A stretch of DNA of 5,189 bases from Synechococcales cyanobacterium PMM_0003 (GTDB taxonomy: Bacteria; Cyanobacteriota; Cyanobacteriia; Pseudanabaenales; Pseudanabaenaceae). Both the position numbers and the translations under genes were made by a program. Shown here one piece after another: positions 1 through 4,763 of the stretch; the first letter of the stretch is position 1, and each line of letters starts with the position of its first letter. Under the pieces are notes generated by a model. The model was not told the DNA's origin. It did not search any database and was given only the letters and a program-made list of their open reading frames with translations. The stretch covers positions 1 through 5,189 of the forward strand of contig CASBRC010000208.1 in assembly GCA_949128015.1 (NCBI GenBank), written 5' to 3'.

Positions 1-6
1 AAGTCT

Positions 7-678
7 ATGCAGTCTCATCAAAAACTAGGTCAGAAATTAGGCAAGAAATTAGTGACTAAACTCTCATCAGGCTCTGCCATGTTGATTGCGATCGCGATCA
101 CCTGCTGCATACCCACTCTCCCCGTCCGTGCTGGTCTTTTTGATGGGCCAGTTGATCGCTTACCTTCGGTGCAGCGTGACTCTCTCCGCAAAGGACAAAC
201 AGTTGTCACAGGCGATAAAGGTAAATATGTGGCGCGAGTGCTAATTACCGCTTTGCCTGATGCAGTTTGGCGGGTTTTAACTGACTATGCCAATCTCTAC
301 AAATTTATTCCCAACATGACTTCTAGTAAGATTCTCGAAAATCGGGGCAACCGTAAGGTGATCGAGCAAGTGGATTTGCGTCAAGTTTTCTTGATTTCGA
401 TTATTTCGCGCACTAAACTCGCTATTCAAGAAACCGATCTCAAACAAATTGATTTTCGTCTTGTTGATGGCGATCTTGCCAAAATGGAAGGCTACTGGAA
501 AATAGAACCTGTCTCCTCCGTGCCACGCCGTCCTGCCAATCAAATTCTGATTACTTACACGGTCAACGCTCAGCCTAGTAGTGGTACTCCCACCGACGCT
601 TTCTATAGCATTTTCAAAGACGCTTTAGGCGACACTTTGCAATCGATTAAGCAAGAAGTCGCAAATAGAAATAGATAA
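7..678 (+). CDS. Exported SRPBCC-fold (polyketide cyclase/dehydrase-like) protein
   Basis: This gene encodes 223 residues. The N-terminus has a basic n-region (about residues 6-19, rich in Lys), a hydrophobic stretch (24-40) and a likely signal peptidase site after PVRA at residue 42, so the mature protein is probably periplasmic or thylakoid-luminal. Residues 64-216 read as an SRPBCC/START-like helix-grip domain: the opening strand GKYVARVLI, the helix DAVWRVLTDYANLYKFIPN typical of polyketide_cyc proteins, antiparallel strands, and a long C-terminal helix (200-220). This fold forms a hydrophobic ligand pocket; the ligand is unknown and no catalytic residues can be assigned. The start at 7 is favoured over the internal Met25 because only the longer form has a charged n-region, but the upstream DNA is outside the window. 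The stop codon overlaps the palindrome at 677-733. The fold assignment is fairly sure; the function is not. Confidence 0.85.
   Translation: MQSHQKLGQKLGKKLVTKLSSGSAMLIAIAITCCIPTLPVRAGLFDGPVDRLPSVQRDSLRKGQTVVTGDKGKYVARVLITALPDAVWRVLTDYANLYKFIPNMTSSKILENRGNRKVIEQVDLRQVFLISIISRTKLAIQETDLKQIDFRLVDGDLAKMEGYWKIEPVSSVPRRPANQILITYTVNAQPSSGTPTDAFYSIFKDALGDTLQSIKQEVANRNR
22..57 (+). repeat. Degenerate 12-bp tandem repeat in the signal-peptide n-region
   Basis: Three in-frame 12-bp units (22-33, 34-45, 46-57) begin AAAYTAG and encode KLGQ-KLGK-KLVT, followed by a partial KL. The repeat supplies the positive charge before the hydrophobic core of the signal peptide of the SRPBCC protein. It probably arose by slippage, and the copy number may vary between relatives. 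Confidence 0.5.
88..95. repeat. HIP1 octamer GCGATCGC (one of six copies in the window)
   Basis: The palindromic octamer GCGATCGC occurs at 88-95, 2350-2357, 3031-3038, 4262-4269, 4860-4867 and 5127-5134. Five copies lie inside coding regions and the last lies between genes. About 0.08 copies would be expected by chance in this length. Enrichment of this octamer (Highly Iterated Palindrome 1) is an established hallmark of many cyanobacterial genomes and supports the taxonomic call. Confidence 0.9.
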
Positions 679-733
679 AATCCAAAAAAGCTATAGCGCA
701 CGCTGCGCGTGCGCTATAGCTTTTTTGGATTTT
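677..733. terminator. Perfect 27-bp-stem palindrome, bidirectional terminator, copy 1 of a repeat family
   Basis: Arms 677-703 and 707-733 are perfectly complementary around a TGC loop (704-706). The GC-rich centre is bracketed by an A-run before AGCT and a T-run after it, so either transcript would form a strong hairpin with a U-run. This suits intrinsic termination of the SRPBCC gene; cyanobacteria lack Rho. The left arm begins inside that gene's TAA stop codon. The core is shared with 2522-2586 and, in deleted form, with 4585-4637, so it is also a dispersed repeat. The pair at 693/717 is A-T here and G-C in copy 2, a symmetrical change. Confidence 0.85.
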
Positions 734-778
734 GTAGTTTAATTAAGTCAAGAATCTGCAAACCCTAAAACTAACAAC

Positions 779-2515
779 ATGATCGAGCCGATTGGATACA
801 TCCTAGGAACTAAAGAAGCCACACCCCTTGAATTTTGGGTAGCAGTGAGTGATGGCAAAGTCCTTCGTCTTGATGATGTTGTGCAAGTAAAAACCGATCG
901 CCCTGACAAAAAGGGAGTCGTTAACTTCTATGGTGTCGTAGATCATGTACGCACTCTCCATGAAGGAACCCAATTTGATACGGATACATTTTTGGTAACG
1001 AACGGAAGTATGCCCGTGAATGTATCCTATGCCGCGCATATCCAAGTCACGCGGATTGAACCTGAAGAGTATTTACCACCACAGCCAAGCGATGCCGTTT
1101 ATTTAGCCGAAAACAAGGATTTGGAATTTGCGCTGAGTTTTGATGGCATGAAACAGCGCATCTCCGCAGGAATTATGCGTAATGGAAGTCCTGCCTATTT
1201 AAATTATGAATTTATCGACGGCACAAAGGGCGCTCATGTCAATATTTCGGGGATTTCAGGCGTAGCTACTAAGACTTCCTTTGCATTATTTTTATTGCAT
1301 TCTATTTTTAATTCAGCAGCTCTTGGCTCTAAAAGAGCGAATACTAAGGCTCTCATTTTTAATGTCAAGGGTGAAGATTTATTCTTCTTAGATAAATTTA
1401 ATAGTGAAATCAAAGAAGAAGATCGGGCTACCTATCGCTCTTTAGATTTGCCTGTAGAACCATTTCGAGATGTAAGATTTTGTGTCGCGCCTAAGAAAAA
1501 TACTCAATCTATTGAGCCACATCTTGAGCAGCGTTCTGATAATATTTCGGTATATATGTGGGGAATGCGGGAATTTTGTCGCGATCGGCTATTTCGTTTC
1601 TTGTTTGCAGGGGATGATTTAGATCGCGGAAATATTGGTTTTTTGGCGAGTATCGTCGAAGAGCGTCTGGCGAGATTGGCGGGAGATAATGACAAACACG
1701 ATATGAAGCTAGGTTTTTTGCCGAGAACTAGCCTCGATCCTGATGATGACTATGGTGAAGATGGTAAAGACAAGGTAGAAAACTTTCGGGATTTGATTGA
1801 ATTTCTCGAAGATAAGTTAGTTGAGAATCCCGATCCAAAATGGTTAGGACGCAATGCACCCGCGACGGCTGAAGCTTTAACCCGTCGTTTATGGGGAATT
1901 GCTGATGAAATGGGGCATCTGATTCGTGGTGATTTACCTGCTGAAGAGTTACAAAAATATAAGCTCGATCCACTTGCAGCAGAATATCAATTAACGATCG
2001 CAGATATTAACAAGCTTGGTAGCAAAGCCCAAAAGTTTGTCGTGGGTGTATTACTCCAAAAGCTATTCATGGAGAAGGAAAAGCGGGGACAATATCCTGT
2101 TGTTTTTATCGTTCTTGATGAGTTGAATAAATATGCGCCCAAAGAAGGTCGTAGCCCGATCAAGGATTTACTCGTCGAAATTGCAGAACGGGGACGATCA
2201 CTTGGCATTATCTTAATTGGCGCTCAGCAAACTGCCTCAGAAGTAGAACGTCGCGTAGTTGGACAGGCGGCTGTACGAGTAGTCGGTCGTCTTGATTCTG
2301 CCGAAGTAGAACGACCTGAATATAATTTCTTAACTGGTGCTTGTCGAAAGCGATCGCTATTATTAAAATCAGGCAGTATGTTCATCCATCAGCCCGAAGT
2401 TCCATCACCTCTGCTAGTGGGGTTTCCTTTTCCAGCTTATGCGACACGATTACGAGAAGTCCAAGTTAATGAGATGGAAGAGAAGATTCTCAAAAGTAAA
2501 GTAAAAAGGCTGTAA
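779..2515 (+). CDS. HerA/DUF87-type ATP-binding protein with atypical P-loop
   Basis: This gene encodes 578 residues. Residues 1-95 form a beta-rich N-terminal region resembling the HAS-barrel of HerA-type DNA translocases. The ATPase core follows. Its P-loop region is GISGVATKTS (158-167), which keeps a Lys-Thr pair but lacks the Gly normally just before the Lys and has one extra residue. The Walker B is VVFIVLDE (441-448, D447/E448). A conserved segment AERGRSLGIILIGAQQ (469-484) matches the sensor region of HerA/FtsK-like ATPases, and an Arg-rich stretch follows (about 489-505). An acidic linker lies near 318-330. HerA proteins are hexameric ATPases that translocate DNA, often with the nuclease NurA in end resection; no NurA gene is seen here. 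No clear Shine-Dalgarno precedes the ATG, which is common in cyanobacteria. The gene is isolated between two large palindromes, so it is probably monocistronic. The family call is good; the cellular role is inferred. Confidence 0.85.
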   Translation: MIEPIGYILGTKEATPLEFWVAVSDGKVLRLDDVVQVKTDRPDKKGVVNFYGVVDHVRTLHEGTQFDTDTFLVTNGSMPVNVSYAAHIQVTRIEPEEYLPPQPSDAVYLAENKDLEFALSFDGMKQRISAGIMRNGSPAYLNYEFIDGTKGAHVNISGISGVATKTSFALFLLHSIFNSAALGSKRANTKALIFNVKGEDLFFLDKFNSEIKEEDRATYRSLDLPVEPFRDVRFCVAPKKNTQSIEPHLEQRSDNISVYMWGMREFCRDRLFRFLFAGDDLDRGNIGFLASIVEERLARLAGDNDKHDMKLGFLPRTSLDPDDDYGEDGKDKVENFRDLIEFLEDKLVENPDPKWLGRNAPATAEALTRRLWGIADEMGHLIRGDLPAEELQKYKLDPLAAEYQLTIADINKLGSKAQKFVVGVLLQKLFMEKEKRGQYPVVFIVLDELNKYAPKEGRSPIKDLLVEIAERGRSLGIILIGAQQTASEVERRVVGQAAVRVVGRLDSAEVERPEYNFLTGACRKRSLLLKSGSMFIHQPEVPSPLLVGFPFPAYATRLREVQVNEMEEKILKSKVKRL

Positions 2516-2521
2516 GTAGAC

Positions 2522-2586
2522 ATGATTAATCCAAAAAAGCTGTAGCGCAAGCTGCGCGTGCGCTACAGCTTTTTTAGATTAATCAT
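2522..2586. terminator. 31-bp-arm palindrome, bidirectional terminator, copy 2 of the repeat family
   Basis: Arms 2522-2552 and 2556-2586 pair at 29 of 31 positions around a TGC loop; the mismatches are C2532-A2576 and A2550-G2558. The stem starts 6 bp after the stop of the HerA-like gene. It shares with 677-733 the core CCAAAAAAGCT, a GTAGCGC-type centre and AGCTTTTTT, while the outer arms (ATGATTAAT and its complement) are unique to this copy. The A-run/T-run symmetry predicts termination in both directions. Confidence 0.85.
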
Positions 2587-2691
2587 ATCTAGATAGTTTT
2601 CTTGCATTTTGTAGCGAAGTCAATCATTTCATCCAATTCATGCAATAAATAACCCAACAGCTTGTTAGCGTATCCAAACACATCCCCAAAC

Positions 2692-2696
2692 AAGGA
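2692..2696 (+). promoter_or_regulatory. Shine-Dalgarno AAGGA fixing the start of the stress-protein gene
   Basis: AAGGA lies 7 nt before the ATG at 2704. An in-frame TTG at 2662 would add 14 residues of non-conserved-looking sequence (LAYPNTSPNKEIA) and has no ribosome site, so the ATG is preferred. Confidence 0.7.
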
Positions 2697-2703
2697 AATT
2701 GCC

Positions 2704-3297
2704 ATGACTGTAGCAAACGATAAACGAGCTGTAGGAATTTTTTCTAGTCATCGAGAAGCTGAGAATGCGCTCAATGAACTTAAAAATGCAGGGTTTTCGA
2801 TGAATCAGGTTTCGATCATTGCTAAAGACACCGATCATCTAAATAATAGTGACCAAATTGGTGATGTCCAAGTTCAAGATCTCAGTGAAGCTAACCAAGG
2901 TGACAAGGGCGCAAAAACTGGTGCGGCGGCTGGTGGAGCCGTAGGTGGTATCACAGGATTATTAGTCGGATTAGGGACTTTAGCCATTCCTGGAATCGGC
3001 CCCATCATGTTGGCAGGTGCAACTGCAACTGCGATCGCAACCACATTAGCTGGAGGTGCGATCGGAGCCGTGGCTGGTGGCTTGGTCGGTGGTCTAGTAG
3101 GTTTAGGAATTCCTGAAGAACAGGCTAAGATCTATCACGATCATGTGATGAATGGAGGCTATCTCGTCATCGTCGATGGTACAGAAGCCGAAATCCTGAT
3201 GGCTGAAGAAATTTTGAAGCATAAAGGAATTCGCAATTGGGGAGTGTACAACTCTCCAGAACCAAGGAATTATCTCGAACCTGCTGCTACTTTATAA
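2704..3297 (+). CDS. General stress protein, YflT/GSP17M-like, with glycine-rich hydrophobic core
   Basis: This gene encodes 197 residues from the ATG with a good ribosome site. Residues 8-42 (AVGIFSSHREAENALNELKNAGF and onward) match the N-terminal domain of heat-induced YflT/general stress protein 17M proteins: a short strand, then an amphipathic helix, then a strand. Residues 69-135 form a Gly/Ala-rich hydrophobic region with two candidate membrane-inserting segments (about 73-109 and 112-135) containing GxxxG-like spacing, similar to glycine-zipper stress proteins. The C-terminal part (about 137-183) has a second alpha/beta unit (YLVIVDGTEAEILMAEEILK), which looks like a repeat of the N-terminal fold. 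Family members are stress induced but their biochemical function is not established. The next gene begins 30 bp after the stop, with no terminator between, so the two are probably an operon. Confidence 0.8.
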   Translation: MTVANDKRAVGIFSSHREAENALNELKNAGFSMNQVSIIAKDTDHLNNSDQIGDVQVQDLSEANQGDKGAKTGAAAGGAVGGITGLLVGLGTLAIPGIGPIMLAGATATAIATTLAGGAIGAVAGGLVGGLVGLGIPEEQAKIYHDHVMNGGYLVIVDGTEAEILMAEEILKHKGIRNWGVYNSPEPRNYLEPAATL

Positions 3298-3327
3298 AAC
3301 CCGTGAATTAGTCAAGGATTTAAATCT

Positions 3328-3783
3328 ATGAAACAGATTACAACGTTAATTCTTAGCAGTGTTCTCATGCTTATCACTGCTGCCTGTGGAGATGTTACTA
3401 AAACTAGTGAAAATGCTCCCAGTTCTACAGACAAGGTAGCCGAAACTCCAACAACCAAAACTGCTCAAACTAATAAAGATGATGCAACTAGTGAAGTGCG
3501 TCAAGCTCAACTCGATTCTGATATTCGCGCTCGCGAACAGCGTAACGACATCACTGGTGGCGACACCGATCGCGCTAATAATGATCTTGCCAGTGAAGTT
3601 CGCTCTAAACTAGAAGCCAACATTCCCAATGGCAGTCTGACAGTAGCTGCCAAAGACGGAGCTGTCGTTGTGTCAGGAACTGTACCAACTCTTGATCAAC
3701 TTGATAAAGTCAAATCCTTGGCATTGCAAATCAAGGGTGTGAAAAGTGTCGATGTTGCCGCCAAAGTTGCCTTAAAGCCGTAA
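3328..3783 (+). CDS. BON-domain protein, probable exported lipoprotein
   Basis: This gene encodes 151 residues. The leader has K2, a hydrophobic segment (4-19) and Cys20 in the context TAAC, an imperfect lipobox because Thr replaces the usual Leu at -3; lipidation is plausible but not certain. Residues 21-80 are a hydrophilic Thr/Asp/Lys-rich linker. Residues 84-149 are a BON domain: the helix NDLASEVRSKLEANIP, the strand SLTVAAKDGAVVVSGTVP, then LDKVKSLALQIKGVKSVDV, which carries the family's DGxVxLxGxV and GVxxV signatures. BON domains bind membranes or phospholipids in OsmY-like osmotic-stress and envelope proteins. A ribosome site AAGGA (3314-3318) lies 9 nt before the ATG. Its position behind the YflT-like gene suggests a shared stress role. 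Confidence 0.82.
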   Translation: MKQITTLILSSVLMLITAACGDVTKTSENAPSSTDKVAETPTTKTAQTNKDDATSEVRQAQLDSDIRAREQRNDITGGDTDRANNDLASEVRSKLEANIPNGSLTVAAKDGAVVVSGTVPTLDQLDKVKSLALQIKGVKSVDVAAKVALKP

Positions 3784-3811
3784 AAGCTCAATCAGAGTTC
3801 CAAATAATAAC

Positions 3812-3998
3812 TAACGTGAGTTCGTGACAAGGTTTTGCCCTAAAAGCGCAGCTAGCCAAGAACTCAAGTTCTTGGCTCAAAGAATATCGTCAGTTAAAAC
3901 TGACTGGAAGATTTCTTGGAATTGTCTTTAACCCGTTTCAACGGGTTTTAGCTTTGAGACATGAGATTGATCTCATGGTTTATCGCGAACTCATGTTA
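3812..3998. ncRNA. Candidate structured RNA: closed multibranch fold
   Basis: A closing stem pairs 3812-3827 with 3983-3998 over 16 positions; two of them (3816/3994 and 3825/3985) pair only as G-U, read on the + strand. Inside are perfect hairpins at 3854-3864/3867-3877 (11 bp), 3889-3895/3898-3904 (7 bp), 3930-3937/3940-3947 (8 bp) and 3960-3967/3970-3977 (8 bp), each with a 2-nt formal loop. A helix 3878-3882/3952-3956 (CAAAG/CTTTG) encloses the second and third hairpins. On the minus strand the two wobble positions become A-C, so the + strand is the better fold. The architecture recalls RNAs carried by IS200/IS605-type elements (HEARO/omega RNA), but I cannot assign a family. Confidence 0.5.
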
Positions 3999-4030
3999 TA
4001 GCAGTTTTCAGTTTACCGTAGGCAAACTAA

Positions 4031-4071
4031 AAAAACTCAAAACCCTCACTGGATTTGGGGTTTTGGTTTTT
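4031..4071. terminator. Terminator-like hairpin inside the insertion
   Basis: AAAACCC (4039-4045) pairs with GGGTTTT (4058-4064), and the stem extends to 4031 and 4071 with one bulged T at 4037. The + strand product ends in a U-run (4067-4071) and the minus-strand product also ends in a U-run, so it could stop transcription either way. It may end a transcript of the structured segment upstream. Confidence 0.5.
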
Positions 4072-4098
4072 AAACGAGCCTAGGCTCATTTAAAAACC
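4065..4098. repeat. 16-bp inverted repeat centred on CCTAGG
   Basis: Arms 4065-4080 and 4083-4098 pair at 15 of 16 positions (mismatch C4075-A4088) around TA. The centre GAGCCTAGGCTC is itself fully palindromic. The left arm overlaps the descending arm of the preceding hairpin, so the two folds are mutually exclusive. It ends 2 bp before the right boundary of the insertion. Confidence 0.6.
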
Positions 4099-4100
4099 GC

Positions 4101-4131
4101 AATAACTACAGCGCTTCGCGCTGTAGTTATT
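4101..4131. repeat. 14-bp hairpin, residual part of the split palindrome
   Basis: AATAACTACAGCGC (4101-4114) pairs perfectly with 4118-4131 around TTC. The left arm is made of the second copy of the AATAACTA duplication plus the native CAGCGC. It remains a compact hairpin although the rest of the original left arm is now about 290 bp away. Confidence 0.75.
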
Positions 4132-4153
4132 ATTTGGAACTCTTAGAAATTTG

Positions 4154-4159
4154 TATACT
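4154..4159 (+). promoter_or_regulatory. Possible -10 element (TATACT) of the permease-family gene
   Basis: TATACT lies 15 nt before the ATG at 4175 and just outside the right end of the split palindrome. No convincing -35 is present at the expected distance (4131-4137 is TATTTGG). If used, the leader would be very short. This is a weak call from sequence similarity only. Confidence 0.25.
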
Positions 4160-4174
4160 GGTTTTGATTGAATA

Positions 4175-4570
4175 ATGCCTAAACCTAAGCAAAACAACTT
4201 TTTTCGGACATTCTCTCAAACGACTTCACAACTTGTTGGCACACCAAGTGCTTTCTTCTTAGCGATCGCTATCGTAGTTATCTGGGCAAAGACTGGCCCA
4301 CTATTTCATTTCTCTGATACTTGGCAGCTTATAATTAATACGAGTACATCGATTATCACTTTCTTGATGGTGTTCTTGATTCAAAGCACTCAAGGCCGAG
4401 ATGCTAAAGCGATGCATCTCAAGCTGGATGAGTTAATCCATGCCTTGAATGATGCGCGTGATAAGTTGGTGAATGTAGAAGATGGCTCAGATGAAGAAAT
4501 CGAAAGCCTGAGTCAAGAGTTTCAGCAGTTGCATAAGCACATCAATGAAGATAAGCAAGCGGATAAATAG
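4175..4570 (+). CDS. Low-affinity iron permease family small membrane protein
   Basis: This gene encodes 131 residues. Residues 24-42 (PSAFFLAIAIVVIWAKTGP) form TM1, and residues 50-70 (WQLIINTSTSIITFLMVFLIQ) form TM2. TM2 is followed by STQGRDAKAMHLKLDELIHA, the strongly characteristic block of the bacterial low-affinity iron permease family (PF04120-type). The remainder (about 85-131) is an acidic, probably helical cytoplasmic tail with possible coiled-coil character. The family name derives from the fungal transporter Fet4, but these short two-helix bacterial proteins have not, to my knowledge, been shown to carry iron, so transport is not claimed. No clear Shine-Dalgarno precedes the ATG. 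The gene stands alone between the split palindrome and another palindrome. Confidence 0.85.
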   Translation: MPKPKQNNFFRTFSQTTSQLVGTPSAFFLAIAIVVIWAKTGPLFHFSDTWQLIINTSTSIITFLMVFLIQSTQGRDAKAMHLKLDELIHALNDARDKLVNVEDGSDEEIESLSQEFQQLHKHINEDKQADK

Positions 4571-4584
4571 GCGTATGTGGACAT

Positions 4585-4637
4585 CGGAGACAAACCCAAA
4601 AAGCTGCGTGCGCCACAGCTTTTTGGGTTTGTCTTCG
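4585..4637. terminator. 22-pair hairpin terminator, deleted copy 3 of the repeat family
   Basis: Arms 4585-4606 and 4616-4637 pair throughout (one G-U at 4587/4635) around a 9-nt loop, CGTGCGCCA. The stem starts 14 bp after the permease-family stop. The core CCCAAAAAGCTG, then GCGC-type loop, then CAGCTTTTTGGG, matches copies 1 and 2 with the inner left arm missing. The T-run suits intrinsic termination in both directions. Confidence 0.8.
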
Positions 4638-4660
4638 CTAAGTTTTGTCTCGTAATCAAT

Positions 4661-4678
4661 CAACTCATTCAACTCATT
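4661..4678. repeat. Two tandem copies of the 9-mer CAACTCATT
   Basis: CAACTCATT is exactly duplicated at 4661-4669 and 4670-4678, in the 193-bp gap before the small secreted-protein gene. It may be a slippage product or paired binding sites; nothing in the sequence decides. Confidence 0.5.
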
Positions 4679-4690
4679 CAGCAAATAAAC

Positions 4691-4703
4691 TGTCAGTCTG
4701 ACA
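4691..4703. promoter_or_regulatory. Possible operator: TGTCAG-T-CTGACA palindrome
   Basis: A perfect 6+1+6 inverted repeat lies 60 bp before the start of the small secreted-protein gene, in a position suited to a dimeric regulator. The right half, CTGACA, also resembles a -35 hexamer, but no good -10 sits at standard spacing. No regulator can be named. Confidence 0.3.
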
Positions 4704-4751
4704 ACATAACGATAAAGAAAGATTTCACTCAAATTCTAATCTATTATGTTC

Positions 4752-4757
4752 GGAGGA
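4752..4757 (+). promoter_or_regulatory. Strong Shine-Dalgarno GGAGGA fixing the start at 4764
   Basis: GGAGGA lies 6 nt before ATG 4764. An earlier in-frame ATG at 4746 would put the ribosome site inside the coding region (codons for GG) and add MFGGIP in front of a classical signal peptide, so 4764 is the start. Confidence 0.8.
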
Positions 4758-4763
4758 ATTCCT

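Larger units (their letters stand above)
3814..4100. mobile_element. Small ORF-less insertion with 8-bp flanking direct repeats
   Basis: This 287-bp segment interrupts an otherwise perfect palindrome and is flanked by the direct repeat AATAACTA (3806-3813, 4101-4108), which reads as a target-site duplication. The exact ends are ambiguous by up to 8 bp. No terminal inverted repeats are obvious at the two ends, and no transposase is encoded. The insert contains a multi-hairpin structure (3812-3998), a terminator-like hairpin (4031-4071) and a palindrome around 4081. It may be a non-autonomous element moved in trans, or DNA captured during break repair at an extruded hairpin. The insertion itself is well supported; the element type is inference. 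Confidence 0.6.
3794..4143. repeat. Gene-end palindrome split by an insertion
   Basis: The segment 3794-3813 is the exact reverse complement of 4124-4143 (20 bp). Joining 3794-3813 directly to 4109-4143 gives a perfect 26-bp stem with loop TTC (4115-4117), the same size and design as the palindromes after the other genes. It lies 10 bp after the BON gene stop, the position expected of its terminator. The interruption is bounded by direct repeats AATAACTA at 3806-3813 and 4101-4108. The whole 391-bp gap 3784-4174 contains no credible ORF. Confidence 0.85.

Noticed and set aside
779..2515. HerA-like gene as a pseudogene because of its unusual P-loop
   Set aside because: The frame is intact over 578 codons, with Walker B and sensor segments preserved.
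2602..2630. Promoter before the stress gene (TTGCAT as a -35)
   Set aside because: At 17 bp spacing the -10 position reads CATTTC, too far from consensus to support.
2662..2703. TTG start adding 14 residues to the stress protein
   Set aside because: It has no ribosome site, whereas ATG 2704 has AAGGA 7 nt upstream and begins the conserved-looking domain.
3854..3977. CRISPR-like array, because hairpins recur every 30-42 bp
   Set aside because: The hairpins have different sequences; there is no repeated direct unit with unique spacers.
3812..3998. Group II intron or retron RNA
   Set aside because: No domain V-like GAGC...GAAA hairpin is visible and there is no reverse transcriptase in the window; the fold is reported only as a candidate structured RNA.
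4487..4732. An 81-residue minus-strand reading frame
   Set aside because: It is antisense to the end of the permease-family gene and the palindrome, with no ribosome site or protein-like pattern.
4746..4763. ATG start adding six residues to the secreted protein
   Set aside because: The strong GGAGGA site would lie inside the gene, while ATG 4764 gives correct spacing and a normal signal peptide.
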